A DNA stretch of 64,000 bases from Pirellulales bacterium (GCA_019636345.1 JAHBXQ010000001.1:711985-775984); one strand, 5' to 3'. Shown: positions 8,920 to 17,122, numbered from the stretch's first letter. The notes: generated by a model from the letters alone, not told the origin. Program-made: numbers and translations.

Positions 8920-10182
8920 ATGCCCCCCTCGCCGCGGAAAAAGAAACCCGCTCCCAAATCTCCGCGTCCCGCCGGCCATGGCGGCAAACCCCGCTCCCGA
9001 GCCGGGGGCGTCAGTCCCCGGAGCCCCCGCCGCGCAGCCTCCCCCGCTTCGGCCGCCGCCCCGTCGTCGCAATCCGGCGAACGCCTCCAAAAAGTCCTCG
9101 CGGCCGCGGGGATCGCCAGCCGGCGCGAGTGCGAGATCCTCATCACCGAGGGCCGCGTCGAGGTCGACGGCCAAGTCGTCAGCGAGCTTGGCGTGCGCGT
9201 CGATCCCGCCAAGCAGGAAATCCGTCTCGACGGCGAGCCGCTCCGCCGCACCCGCAAGGTCTACTACGCGATCAACAAGCCCCGCGGCGTCGTCTCGACG
9301 CTCCGCGATCCGGCCGGCCGGACGCGGGTGATCGACCTGTTGCCGCTCGACGCCGGGCGGGTGTTCAACGTCGGCCGACTCGACATGGAGAGCGAGGGGC
9401 TCATCCTCGCCACCAACGACGGCGAACTGGCCAACAAGCTCACCCACCCGCGGCACGGGGTCGAAAAGATTTACCACGTCCAGGTCGCCGGGATCGTTGA
9501 GAAGGACGTGCTCGAACAGCTTCGCCAGGGCGCCTACTTGGCCGAGGGATACGTCCGGCCGGTCGACGTGCGAACCAAGGCGCACGTGAAAAAGTCGACG
9601 GTGCTCGAGATGGTGCTCGACGAAGGTCGCAACCGCGAGATTCGCCGCTTGCTGGCCAAGGTGGGGCACAAGGTGCAGAAGCTCGTGCGGATCGCGGTCG
9701 GACCCGTCCGGCTGGGCGAAATGCCGGTCGGATCGGTGCGTGCGCTCAGCCGCGAGGAGCTGGCGAAGCTGCAAAAAGCGGCGGACGAAGGAGGCTCCGG
9801 CGACGCCCGCCCGCCGCGCCGCGCCGGAACCGCCAAGCCGACCCGGCCTCGTTCGACAGGATCCGGTCGGTCGACGACGGGCCAGAAATCCAAATCCAGG
9901 AAGTCCGACATGAAGACTCTCGATGCGCCCTCCCGCGCCGTCATCGGCGCCGTCGACGCTCCCCCGGAAACCCCGGCGAAGAAACAGGCGACCCCGCCCC
10001 GCTCGGCGCCCCGCTCGGCCAAGTCCTCCGGCACGCCGGGGGGCAAATTCCCCAAGAAGCCGACCGAGCGGTTCGTCGGCGGCAAAGGCAAGTCGGGCAA
10101 AGGCCCCGTGAAGCCCGGGGGAGGTAAAGGGGGCGGTTATCCCGGCAAGCGCGGGGGCGCCCCGGGGAAGGGGAACCGATGA
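8920..10182 (+). CDS. rluB: rRNA pseudouridine synthase (RsuA/RluB family) with long basic tail
   Basis: Converts a uridine in rRNA to pseudouridine. In the 420-aa product, a basic low-complexity stretch (1-52) precedes an S4 RNA-binding domain (about 54-100, RLQKVLAAAGIASRRECE). The catalytic domain follows, with Asp155 in GRLDMESEGLIL. Residues about 290-420 form a Lys/Arg/Pro/Gly-rich tail with no fold signature, ending in a glycine-lysine run. Similar tails occur on RluB-type enzymes, but this one is long. The stop overlaps the ATG of the next gene by 4 bp (ATGA), indicating translational coupling. The exact rRNA target (RluB, RluE or RsuA type) is inferred only. Confidence 0.88.
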   Translation: MPPSPRKKKPAPKSPRPAGHGGKPRSRAGGVSPRSPRRAASPASAAAPSSQSGERLQKVLAAAGIASRRECEILITEGRVEVDGQVVSELGVRVDPAKQEIRLDGEPLRRTRKVYYAINKPRGVVSTLRDPAGRTRVIDLLPLDAGRVFNVGRLDMESEGLILATNDGELANKLTHPRHGVEKIYHVQVAGIVEKDVLEQLRQGAYLAEGYVRPVDVRTKAHVKKSTVLEMVLDEGRNREIRRLLAKVGHKVQKLVRIAVGPVRLGEMPVGSVRALSREELAKLQKAADEGGSGDARPPRRAGTAKPTRPRSTGSGRSTTGQKSKSRKSDMKTLDAPSRAVIGAVDAPPETPAKKQATPPRSAPRSAKSSGTPGGKFPKKPTERFVGGKGKSGKGPVKPGGGKGGGYPGKRGGAPGKGNR

Positions 10183-11090
10183 GTTCGGGCAGGCGCCTCG
10201 CGGGGCCCGGCGACCTTGCCGCCTCGTACTACGCCGACGGGGCAATCGAACGCCGCGTCCCGGTGGTCGAGAACATTCCGCTCGCCCGCGACACGTGGCG
10301 TCTCAGGCTCGCCTGCCCGGAGATCGCCCGCCGGATCGTTCCCGGGCAGTTCCTCATGCTCCGGCTCCCTGGGGGAAACGACCCGCTGTTGGGTCGGCCG
10401 CTGGCGCTCTACGACACGGTGCTGGAAGCCGCGGGGGCGCCGATCGGCGTCGACGTCGCCTACCTCGTCGTCGGCAAGATGACCGCGCGGCTGGCGACGC
10501 TTCGCCCCGGCGACGAACTGGCCGTGTGGGGACCGCTGGGGAACGGATTCTCGCCGGCGCCCGTCGATCACCTCGTCATGGCTGCCGGCGGCATTGGCCA
10601 GACGCCGTTTCTGGCCCTGGGCCGCGAGTTCGTCGGCGGTCGACGGTACGGCGAACCGAGCGAACGCCGCGTGACGGCAGCCCGTCGAGTCACGCTCTGC
10701 TACGGCGTGCGCACCGCCGCCTACGCCGCGGGAGTCGACGACTTCCTCGCGGCGGGAGTCGCCGTCCGGCTTGCCAGCAACGATGGCTCGCTGGGGCGGC
10801 GGGGCTTTGTCACGGCCGAACTGGAAGCGGTCCTCGCAGAAGCCGCTATAGCTGGAGAATCGGTCCGCATCGCCTGCTGCGGCCCCGAGCCGATGATGGA
10901 GGCCGTCGCCGAACTGGCGATCACGCGCGGCGTGCCGTGCGAAGTTTCGCTTGAAACTCCGATGGCCTGCGGCATCGGCGCCTGCTTCAGTTGCGTCGTG
11001 AAGGTCCGACAGCCGGAGGGAGACTGGGACTACAAACGGACCTGCGTCGAAGGCCCGGTCTTCGAAGCCGCGCGGATCGAGTGGCGCTGA
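10179..11090 (+). CDS. pyrK: Dihydroorotate dehydrogenase electron-transfer subunit (PyrK-like)
   Basis: Flavin and 2Fe-2S protein of 303 aa expected to pass electrons from dihydroorotate dehydrogenase to NAD. The N-terminal FAD domain contains GQFLMLR and GRPLALYD. The NAD-binding part has AAGGIGQTPFLAL and CCGPEPMM. The 2Fe-2S ligands are Cys264, Cys269, Cys272 and Cys289 (ACGIGACFSCVV...RTCVEG). The start overlaps the previous stop by 4 bp. The catalytic PyrD subunit is not in the window. Related ferredoxin-NADP-reductase-type subunits serve other enzymes, so the partner is inferred. Confidence 0.88.
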   Translation: MSSGRRLAGPGDLAASYYADGAIERRVPVVENIPLARDTWRLRLACPEIARRIVPGQFLMLRLPGGNDPLLGRPLALYDTVLEAAGAPIGVDVAYLVVGKMTARLATLRPGDELAVWGPLGNGFSPAPVDHLVMAAGGIGQTPFLALGREFVGGRRYGEPSERRVTAARRVTLCYGVRTAAYAAGVDDFLAAGVAVRLASNDGSLGRRGFVTAELEAVLAEAAIAGESVRIACCGPEPMMEAVAELAITRGVPCEVSLETPMACGIGACFSCVVKVRQPEGDWDYKRTCVEGPVFEAARIEWR

Positions 11091-11153
11091 GCCGCAAGAA
11101 AGCCGAGCTCGTACAGATTCGAGCAATGCCGCCATGAACGGACGGCGGCGGCA

Positions 11154-11177
11154 GCCGAAGACTTCGACGCCTTCGGC
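11154..11177. terminator. Weak hairpin between convergent pyrK and rpsT
   Basis: GCCGAAG at 11154-11160 pairs with CTTCGGC at 11171-11177 across a 10-nt loop. There is no T-run, so any terminator role is only suggested by its position 20 bp before the rpsT end. Confidence 0.25.
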
Positions 11178-11199
11178 AAGTGCCGGCGCACCCCGCCGC

Positions 11200-11469
11200 T
11201 TACTTCCCGGCCAGGGACTTGAGCACTTTGTTCAACCGCGACTTCGTCCGCGCGGCGGCGTTCTTGTGGATGATCCCCTTGGAAGCCGCTTGGTCGAGCG
11301 CCTTGGCCGTCGTCTTGAACGCGGCTTGGCTCGCGGCGAGGTCGCCCCCTTCGAGCACGGTGCGGTACTTGCGAAGCTGGGTCCGCAAGGCCGAGCGGGC
11401 GGCCCGATTGCGATCGCGACGGTCGAGGCTTTGACGGAGGCGTTTCTTGGCGCTGGCTGAATTGGGCAT
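11200..11469 (-). CDS. rpsT: 30S ribosomal protein S20
   Basis: Small-subunit protein of 89 aa that binds 16S rRNA. It shows the S20 hallmarks: an [14 protein letters not shown] start, a very basic all-helical composition, and the segment [16 protein letters not shown] that matches the conserved S20 C-terminal helix. Length is normal. It is a single gene convergent with pyrK and 108 bp downstream of the TPR gene on the same strand. Confidence 0.96.
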   Translation of the reverse strand: MPNSASAKKRLRQSLDRRDRNRAARSALRTQLRKYRTVLEGGDLAASQAAFKTTAKALDQAASKGIIHKNAAARTKSRLNKVLKSLAGK

Positions 11470-11577
11470 GGTTCGCTGAACGAGACTTCCGTGGGGTGGC
11501 CGCTGTCGGCTCGGCCGACGGCGGCGCCGCGGGCAGGCTCACAACTGCTGGGTTAGCCAGCAGCGGCACGCGGCGAA

Positions 11578-13023
11578 TCACCCACTATCGCGAAGTTTGT
11601 TGATCTTGTCCAGCCGCTCCGCCACGTCCCGATACCCAAAATCGAGCCCCGCCAGGGTCGTCAGCCGCCGCTCGGCCAGGTCGAGCTCCCGCAGCCCCGT
11701 CGCCAGGACCCCGGCCCGGTACAGGGCCAGTTTGTGGACGTCCGCCTCGGGGTTCTCCGCGGCCGCCTCAATTGCTCCCTCGTAATTGGACAGGGCCAGC
11801 TTGTACTGCTCGATCTTCTGGAAGCACTCCCCCAACTCCAGCAGCACCAGGGCCTTGCGCTTGACGTCCCCGCGGGCTGCCTGGAGGGCGGTGATCGCCT
11901 CTTTCCACTTGCCGACGCGCCGCAGCCGCATCCCCAGCTCGAACTTCAGCCGCGGATTCTGCGGGTCCCGATCGGCCCGGGCCGTGAAGACCTCCAGCTC
12001 GACCTGGGATGCGTGCGTCCGGGCCTGGGAGAGCACGGCCTCCGACTCGGGGGTCTTCTCGTGGGCGTGGTGCTGTTCGGCGATCTGAACTTGCCGATAC
12101 GCCTGCGCGATGTGCAAATCTTCGATCCGATCTCGTACGGCAAGGTTCCCCCCGCCGGTCGCCTGGTTCGCGCGATCGAGCGCCCGTTCGACCCCGTCCA
12201 GGTCGCGGCGGTGGGCGTAGAAGTCGGCCAGTTGCAGGTACGGCGTCGCGTCCCCTGGGTTGGCGGCGATCGCGGCCTCGATCCGCTCTTCGGCCGATTG
12301 CTCGCTGGGGGCCTCGGTCTCCTCGGCGCCCTCGCCCGTGACCTTGGCCGGCAGATGCGCCAGGGGCTCCTTCCGGCCGGAGCCGAGCAGTTCGGGATCG
12401 TAGCCGCCGTCGTGGATCGTCTTTTCGACGCTCAGCCGCGAGATCGCGTTCTGGGCCTCTTCGTCGTGCGGCTTGGCCTGTTCGACCCGGTGCCAACAGG
12501 CGATCGCCTGATCGAACTGCCCCATCCGCTGCAGCGCCAAGGCCGCGGCCCGGTTGAGCACGGCGTCCTTCGGCGCGGCCTTGAGCGCCCACCGCAGATA
12601 GTACAACTGCGGCTCATGGCAGCCGAGTTCCTGGCACGCGTCGGACAGGGCCATCAGGGTCGTCGCGTCCCAGGGGCTCACGGCAAGCGCCGCGCACCCG
12701 GCCTGGAACGCAGCGTCCCAATCCCCCTTCTCGGCCGCTTTGACGAGCGCCGAGCGGTGACTCTTCACCTTCAGCGAAGCGATCGTCGACGGGCGCTTGA
12801 CGCCGCCCTGCTTCTTTTCCAGCGTCCCCAGAAACGTCTGCAAATAAATGAGATTGCCCGGATCCTCGGCGACGCACTGGCCCAGCAACTGGATCGCGTA
12901 GTCGAAATCCTGCTTGTCGAGAGACCGCTGGGCGTGGTCAAAGACCTTTTGCAGTCGTTGACGCACGGCGGCGGTCAGCGGCGGCAAGCCGCGCGGCGCC
13001 GCGGACGCGCGATCGATAGCCAT
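11578..13023 (-). CDS. Tetratricopeptide-repeat protein (481 aa)
   Basis: Soluble helical-repeat protein, function unknown. Several TPR-like units are readable, for example DFDYAIQLLGQCVAEDPGN near the N-terminus, QFDQAIACWHRVEQAKPHD in the middle, and KWKEAITALQAARGD plus QYKLALSNYEGAIEAAAEN near the C-terminus. A charged linker (about 215-250) divides two repeat blocks. There is no signal peptide or membrane segment, so it is probably a cytoplasmic scaffold. A TAGAAT at 13115-13120 read on the minus strand may be the -10 of its promoter, but no good -35 was seen. Confidence 0.85.
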   Translation of the reverse strand: MAIDRASAAPRGLPPLTAAVRQRLQKVFDHAQRSLDKQDFDYAIQLLGQCVAEDPGNLIYLQTFLGTLEKKQGGVKRPSTIASLKVKSHRSALVKAAEKGDWDAAFQAGCAALAVSPWDATTLMALSDACQELGCHEPQLYYLRWALKAAPKDAVLNRAAALALQRMGQFDQAIACWHRVEQAKPHDEEAQNAISRLSVEKTIHDGGYDPELLGSGRKEPLAHLPAKVTGEGAEETEAPSEQSAEERIEAAIAANPGDATPYLQLADFYAHRRDLDGVERALDRANQATGGGNLAVRDRIEDLHIAQAYRQVQIAEQHHAHEKTPESEAVLSQARTHASQVELEVFTARADRDPQNPRLKFELGMRLRRVGKWKEAITALQAARGDVKRKALVLLELGECFQKIEQYKLALSNYEGAIEAAAENPEADVHKLALYRAGVLATGLRELDLAERRLTTLAGLDFGYRDVAERLDKINKLRDSG

Positions 13024-13171
13024 GAGAAGCCTCTTCCTTCCACCCTCGCCTGATCGCCGAGTTCCGCTTTCGGAAGCCGCCGGTCGCGCCTACGCACGCC
13101 CCCGACGCTCCGTTATTCTAGGGTTCAGCCCCCGGCGACGCCACGAACGCCCTCAGTCTGTCCTGACCCCC

Positions 13172-13267
13172 TTGGAAGGGCGCCTGGGGTCGCAGCGCAG
13201 CGGAGCCCCCAGGGGATCTGCTGGGGGCTCACTTCGTTCGACCCCAGCCACCCATCAATTTGCCAAA
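13172..13267. repeat. Quasi-palindromic dispersed element, copy B (about 96 bp)
   Basis: Ends are TTGGAAGGGCGCC and CACCCATCAATTTGCCAAA. Inner arms TGGGGTCG/CGACCCCA and GAGCCCCCAG/CTGGGGGCTC surround a short loop. Between the arms one side carries CAGCGCAGCG and the other ACTTCGTT, so the symmetry is broken there. It differs from copy C by a handful of bases. It fills most of the gap between the TPR gene and the cobA-hemD ATG. Confidence 0.85.
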
Positions 13268-13376
13268 TGCACTATCCCTCAGTCGGCCCAGGCAATCCGC
13301 CGTCGTCGCTTGCAGCCGACAATCGTTCCTTAACCCCGTCGGGCGAGCGAGGTTTCTCGCCCTTGCGGTCCGCCCC

Positions 13377-14906
13377 ATGACGCCCCCCTCCCCGACAGCT
13401 TCAGTGTACCTCATCGGCGCCGGTCCCGGCGACCCGGGGTTGCTGACGTTGCGGGGCTGCGAGCTCTTGGCCCGGGCGGACGTGGTCTGTTACGACTACC
13501 TCGTCGACCCCCGGGTGCTCGTCCACGCTCGACCCGACGCCGAGCAGATTTGCCTCGGTCGACATGGACACGGCCGGCTTCTGACGCAGGACGAAATCAA
13601 CGCCGCCCTGGTCGCCGCGGCCCGCGCGGGTCGGACGGTCGCTCGGCTCAAGGGGGGCGACCCGGCGATCTTCGGTCGCTTGGCCGAGGAGATCGCCGCG
13701 CTCGAGGCCGCCCGCGTCCCTTACGAGGTCGTCCCCGGCGTCACCGCCGCCTCGGCCGCGACGGCCTACGCGGGGATCCCGCTCACCCATCGCGAGGCCG
13801 CCTCCTGCGTCGCCTTTATCACCGGCAAGGAGTGTCGCGACAAACAGGGCGATTTGCTCGACCTTGCCGCGCTTGCACAGTTTCCGGGGACGCTCGTCAT
13901 CTACATGGGAGTGACCACGGCGCCCGCGTGGGCGACGGGGCTCGTCGCCCATGGCAAGTCGCCCGACACCCCCGCGGCGATCGTCCGGCACGCCAGCCTG
14001 CCGCAGCAGCGGGTCGAGATCACGACCCTCGGCGAGTTGCCCGCGGCGCTCGTCCCGAGTCGCTTCCGCCCCCCGATCGTGGTGATCGTGGGCGAAGCGG
14101 TCGCCGCGCGGACCGCGGCTAGCTGGTTCTCCACGCGTCCCCTCTTCGGCCAGACCGTACTCGTCACCCGTCCGGCGCATCAGGCCGACGCGCTGGCCGA
14201 GCGGCTGGAAGCGCTGGGCGCCCGGGTGCTGCGGCAGCCGGCGATCACGATCGGCCCCGCGCCCGACCCGGCGGCCGTCGCGGCGACGCTCGCCCGGCTC
14301 GGGGAGTTCCAGTGGCTGGCGTTTTCCAGCGTCAACGGCGTCGAGCGCTTCCTGGCCGCGCTCCGCGCCGGCGGGCGCGACCTCCGCGCGCTGGGCGGGC
14401 TCAAGCTCGCCGCGATCGGCCCCGCCACAACGGCGGCCTTAGCCGCCCACGGTTTGATCGCCGACGTCCAACCGGCCGAGTACCGCGCCGAAGCGCTCGC
14501 CGAGGCGCTTGCCGCCGCGGCCGCGCGGGGCGAGCGGTTCCTGCTCGTCCGGGCCAGCCGCGGCCGCGAGGTCCTGGCCGAACAACTTGCCGCCGCCAGC
14601 CCCGGACCGGGCGCCGTCGAGCAAGTCGTCGTTTACGAAAGCCGCGACGTGACGACCCCCGACTCGCAGGTGGCCGAGCAACTCAGCGCGGGTCACATCG
14701 ACTGGATCACCGTCACCAGCTCGGCGATCGCCCGTTCGCTGGCCGCCCTGTTCGGCGACGACTTGGCCCGAGCCAAACTCGCCGCGATCAGCCCCCTGAC
14801 CGCCGCCGCCCTCGCTGAATCGCACCACGCGGCGCGCGTCGTCGCGACGGAGTCTACGAGCGAAGGACTCGTCGCGGCGATGCTCGCGGACCACCCGTTC
14901 GCGTAA
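13377..14906 (+). CDS. cobA-hemD: Fused uroporphyrinogen-III C-methyltransferase / uroporphyrinogen-III synthase
   Basis: Two enzymes in one chain of 509 aa. Residues about 8-245 are a SAM-dependent uroporphyrinogen-III methyltransferase: YLIGAGPGDPGLLTLRG, LKGGDPAIFGR, VVPGVTAASAATAYAGIPLTHR and FITGKE are all present. Residues about 255-509 are a HemD-type synthase (FGQTVLVTRPAHQADALAERL, FSSVNGVERFL, ITVTSSAIARSLAALFGDDL). HemD makes uroporphyrinogen III and CobA methylates it twice to precorrin-2, the branch to sirohaem and cobalamin. I chose the ATG at 13377 because the frame upstream runs into repeat B. The fusion is known in other bacteria. Confidence 0.93.
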   Translation: MTPPSPTASVYLIGAGPGDPGLLTLRGCELLARADVVCYDYLVDPRVLVHARPDAEQICLGRHGHGRLLTQDEINAALVAAARAGRTVARLKGGDPAIFGRLAEEIAALEAARVPYEVVPGVTAASAATAYAGIPLTHREAASCVAFITGKECRDKQGDLLDLAALAQFPGTLVIYMGVTTAPAWATGLVAHGKSPDTPAAIVRHASLPQQRVEITTLGELPAALVPSRFRPPIVVIVGEAVAARTAASWFSTRPLFGQTVLVTRPAHQADALAERLEALGARVLRQPAITIGPAPDPAAVAATLARLGEFQWLAFSSVNGVERFLAALRAGGRDLRALGGLKLAAIGPATTAALAAHGLIADVQPAEYRAEALAEALAAAAARGERFLLVRASRGREVLAEQLAAASPGPGAVEQVVVYESRDVTTPDSQVAEQLSAGHIDWITVTSSAIARSLAALFGDDLARAKLAAISPLTAAALAESHHAARVVATESTSEGLVAAMLADHPFA

Positions 14907-14994
14907 GCGTCCAGTCGCGCCGGCGCAAGCATCGGGCGTCGTCCCCCTAGCGATCTCCTTGTGCCGGCGAGCAAAACTCCATCATGATCTCGTG

Positions 14995-15136
14995 CAAAAC
15001 CCCGGCCTGCGGCACGGCGGAGCCTTCGCCGAACGTGTTGGGGGCCAACGTCTTGCGCACCGGAACGCCGATCGCGGGGCGGCTGGTTTTGCTAGCAAAA
15101 CTCGCGGCGGGCGAGCAAAACTCGCGACACGTCGCG
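14995..15136. repeat. 142-bp direct repeat, copy 1
   Basis: This segment recurs at 16842-16983 in the same orientation with only about 4 differences by eye. It ends with two GCAAAACTCGCG units (GCTAGCAAAACTCGCGGCGG, then a second unit). Together the two copies flank the HigBA genes and the toxin/immunity remnant. Confidence 0.9.
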
Positions 15137-15144
15137 AGGACTGG

Positions 15145-15267
15145 AAAAGGAGGACTGGTCCATTTCCTCCACTCCATCTTCCACTTCCTCAGCCCGCGCG
15201 GGGCGGGGGATTGTTCGAAAAGCTACCGACGCCTGCCCGCTGTGTTAATATGGACCTGTCCCCTTTT
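15145..15267. repeat. MITE-like element, copy 1 (degenerate left end)
   Basis: About 123 bp, closely similar to 17808-17929. The right end TGGACCTGTCCCCTTTT is intact. The left end, which should be AAAAGGGGACAGGTCCA, has decayed to AAAAGGAGGACTGGTCCA. No transposase is encoded. Confidence 0.8.
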
Positions 15268-15359
15268 ATCCCCCAGCGGCTTCGTATCGTCGCTGTCGCA
15301 ACGATTGTGCGGCTGGCAACGGCTCCCCTGGACGCAACGGGCGTCATCCCCTACGCTGG

Positions 15360-15401
15360 CCTTCACACGAAGATTGTTGTACAATTATTTTATTGTGAAG
15401 G
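15360..15401. promoter_or_regulatory. Candidate HigA operator upstream of higB
   Basis: CCTTCACA at 15360-15367 is the exact complement of TGTGAAGG at 15394-15401. The palindrome TTGTACAA sits between them at 15377-15384. The AT-rich stretch ends 7 bp before the higB ATG. Position and symmetry fit autoregulation by the antitoxin, which is usual in this toxin-antitoxin type. Confidence 0.5.
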
Positions 15402-15408
15402 CTGTTCG

Positions 15409-15804
15409 ATGCCCGAGACGGAAGTCCAGTTCTACCAGGAGGACGAAGGCAGCGTGCCGGTGCGGGACTGGCTCGCCGAGTTGCAGCAGCGGAACCGGCC
15501 AGCGTTCGCCAAGTGCGTTCAGGCCATTGAGCGGCTGGCAGAGTTTGGCCACGAACTACGTCGTCCGCACGCCGACATGCTCCGCGACGGGATTTACGAA
15601 CTGCGGGTTCGGCACAAGCGGGTCAACTACCGCATCCTGTATTTCTTCCACGGCCAGAACGTGGCGGTGTTGGCTCACGGGCTGGTGAAAGAGAAGCAGG
15701 TTCCCGACGTGGACATTCAGCGGGCGATTGAGCGAAAGCGGAAGCTGGAAAACGATCCTGACAAGCACACGTTCAGTGGAGAAGAGAACGATGGCCAAGA
15801 CTAA
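15409..15804 (+). CDS. higB: HigB-type toxin (RelE superfamily, phage Gp49-like)
   Basis: Probable ribosome-dependent mRNA interferase of 131 aa. The core VQFYQEDEGSVPVRDWLAEL, MLRDGIYELRVRHKRVNYRILYFF and VAVLAHGLVKEKQVPDVDI is the standard HigB/Gp49-like pattern, with the conserved ELR, YR(I/V)LYF and HG.xKK-like blocks. I chose the ATG at 15409 because family similarity begins there, although the frame is open much further upstream into the repeats. It overlaps the antitoxin gene by 14 bp, in the toxin-first order typical of higBA. The C-terminal ~25 residues are charged and variable. Confidence 0.85.
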   Translation: MPETEVQFYQEDEGSVPVRDWLAELQQRNRPAFAKCVQAIERLAEFGHELRRPHADMLRDGIYELRVRHKRVNYRILYFFHGQNVAVLAHGLVKEKQVPDVDIQRAIERKRKLENDPDKHTFSGEENDGQD

Positions 15805-16096
15805 AAACGCTGTGGCGATCATCAACGGCATGATCGGCGACGATCAGGAGCTACGCGACTTGATCCGCGAAGCGAAGACTAACGCCGATATCGCCCAAAT
15901 GATTTACGATGCCCGGATGGAGGCCGAGTTGAGCCAGCAGGCCCTGGCGGAGTTGATCGGCTCCAACCAGCAGACAATCTCGCAACTGGAAGACGCCGAC
16001 TACGAAGGGCACTCGCTGGCCATGCTACGCCGCATCGCCGACGCCCTGCATCGGGAACTGATTGTGCAGTTCGTGCCGACCAAGCACGCGGGCTGA
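15791..16096 (+). CDS. higA: HigA-type antitoxin (XRE helix-turn-helix)
   Basis: DNA-binding antitoxin of 101 aa. The helix-turn-helix is MEAELSQQALAELIGSNQQT followed by ISQLEDADYEGHSLAMLRRIADAL, a classic XRE pattern. The upstream half (DQELRDLIREAKTNADIAQMIYDAR) is the helical part seen in HigA proteins next to Gp49-like toxins. The ATG at 15791 lies inside the toxin gene, in another frame. It would neutralise HigB and bind the palindromic operator at 15360-15401. Confidence 0.87.
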   Translation: MAKTKNAVAIINGMIGDDQELRDLIREAKTNADIAQMIYDARMEAELSQQALAELIGSNQQTISQLEDADYEGHSLAMLRRIADALHRELIVQFVPTKHAG

Positions 16097-16281
16097 CTAC
16101 CTCGTTACCTCCAACACTCACTACTCCACTGAACCGGGGGAGGGGCTGAACCGACCGGTGATGAGCAGGCCCGGTCAATGGGGTATGTAAGGCCCTATCG
16201 ACCGAGAGCGTGCTGTGATTCGGATGGGGTAGCGGTTCGGCGGGTTGACGGGGCCGCCGGGGATCAGGGGTTGTTGGGTTG

Positions 16282-16533
16282 TCAGACGTTTGTCTGATAC
16301 TCTTCCCAGTGAACCCGCTGGCCATCCCTCACGATGAAAAACTCTTCGCTATCCAAAGTCAGGATGCGATTCTCTTCATCGTAATCGTCGATGCTAAAGA
16401 ACGGTTCGTCCGACGTGGCTTCCACGGCAAACTCGATACGTTCGCCTTTCTCAAGCTTGTAGAGGCACGCCCAGGGATCAACCTGGACAAAGACAGGCTT
16501 ATCCTTCGAGTTGCTGAATTCGATTCTTAGCAC
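16282..16533 (-). CDS. Small acidic protein, possible immunity protein (83 aa)
   Basis: Unrecognised. The product is acidic, especially in the segment FFSIDDYDEENRILTLDSEE, and looks all-beta, with no signal or membrane segment. Its stop is followed by a GTCAGACGTTTGTCTGAT hairpin (about 16277-16294). It starts 12 bp after the end of a toxin-like C-terminal fragment on the same strand. A small acidic protein directly after a toxin tip is the usual layout of polymorphic toxin-immunity pairs, so I infer an immunity role. Confidence 0.5.
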   Translation of the reverse strand: MLRIEFSNSKDKPVFVQVDPWACLYKLEKGERIEFAVEATSDEPFFSIDDYDEENRILTLDSEEFFIVRDGQRVHWEEYQTNV

Positions 16534-16545
16534 GACTGCTCCGCA

Positions 16546-16841
16546 TCATTCTCGTTTGAACTTCGGTATCCCCATACGCTCAGCGAAATCGTTGACAGAC
16601 CTGCCGGGGTTCGGCCCGCGTCCGAGCAGGTAATCCGCACGAGCTTGGTTGAAGGCCGACTGTTCTGATCCAGCCGGGTTCTTCTTGGCGACTCCCGAGA
16701 AGTAGTCGGCCAGAGCTTGGCGGGTTTTCAGCGGCAACTGTGCTCTTGGGCCGCCGTCAAAGATGTTCTTGAGTGCTGCTCGTTCAGCACCGGTCAGATC
16801 GCCAATCTTGTTGACGACGGTCGTCCCAACTCTGGTTGGGG
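16546..16841 (-). pseudogene. Orphan C-terminal fragment of a polymorphic-toxin-like protein
   Basis: The frame reads from the edge of direct repeat copy 2 to a stop at 16546 and ends with SVNDFAERMGIPKFKRE. It encodes about 98 residues containing GDLTGAERAALKNIFDGGPR and QARADYLLGRGPNPGRSVND. There is no ATG; the only start in it is a TTG at 16737. Upstream the frame enters the 142-bp repeat and reaches a stop there. The 5' part of a longer gene therefore seems to have been lost at the repeat boundary. The tip-like composition and the small acidic gene that follows suggest a toxin C-terminus. No catalytic family was recognised. Confidence 0.5.
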
Positions 16842-16983
16842 CAAAACCCCGGCCTGCGGCACGGCGGAGCCTTCGCCGAACGTGTTGGAGGCCAACGTCT
16901 TGCGCGCCGGAACGCCGATCGCGGGGCGACCGGTTTTGCTAGCAAAACTCGCGGCGGGCGAGCAAAACTCGCGACACGTCGCG
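16842..16983. repeat. 142-bp direct repeat, copy 2
   Basis: Same orientation as 14995-15136, about 4 mismatches. Its left edge coincides with the break point of the toxin-like fragment. Confidence 0.9.
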
Positions 16984-17122
16984 GTTCGCGCCCGGCGAGC
17001 GCTTGGGTCGCAAGCACGGACAAAGCGCGCGGCTGGCAGCATCTGTTCTACGCGATGCGGCGGCCCATCTTCTAGCGGAATCCTGCGGGAAATTGAGGGG
17101 ACGATCCCGGCCTTGTCGCCGG
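16984..17122. other. Stretch without a recognisable gene
   Basis: Between the direct repeat and the transposase remnant I see no credible gene. The sequence may be further decayed insertion-sequence DNA. Confidence 0.4.
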
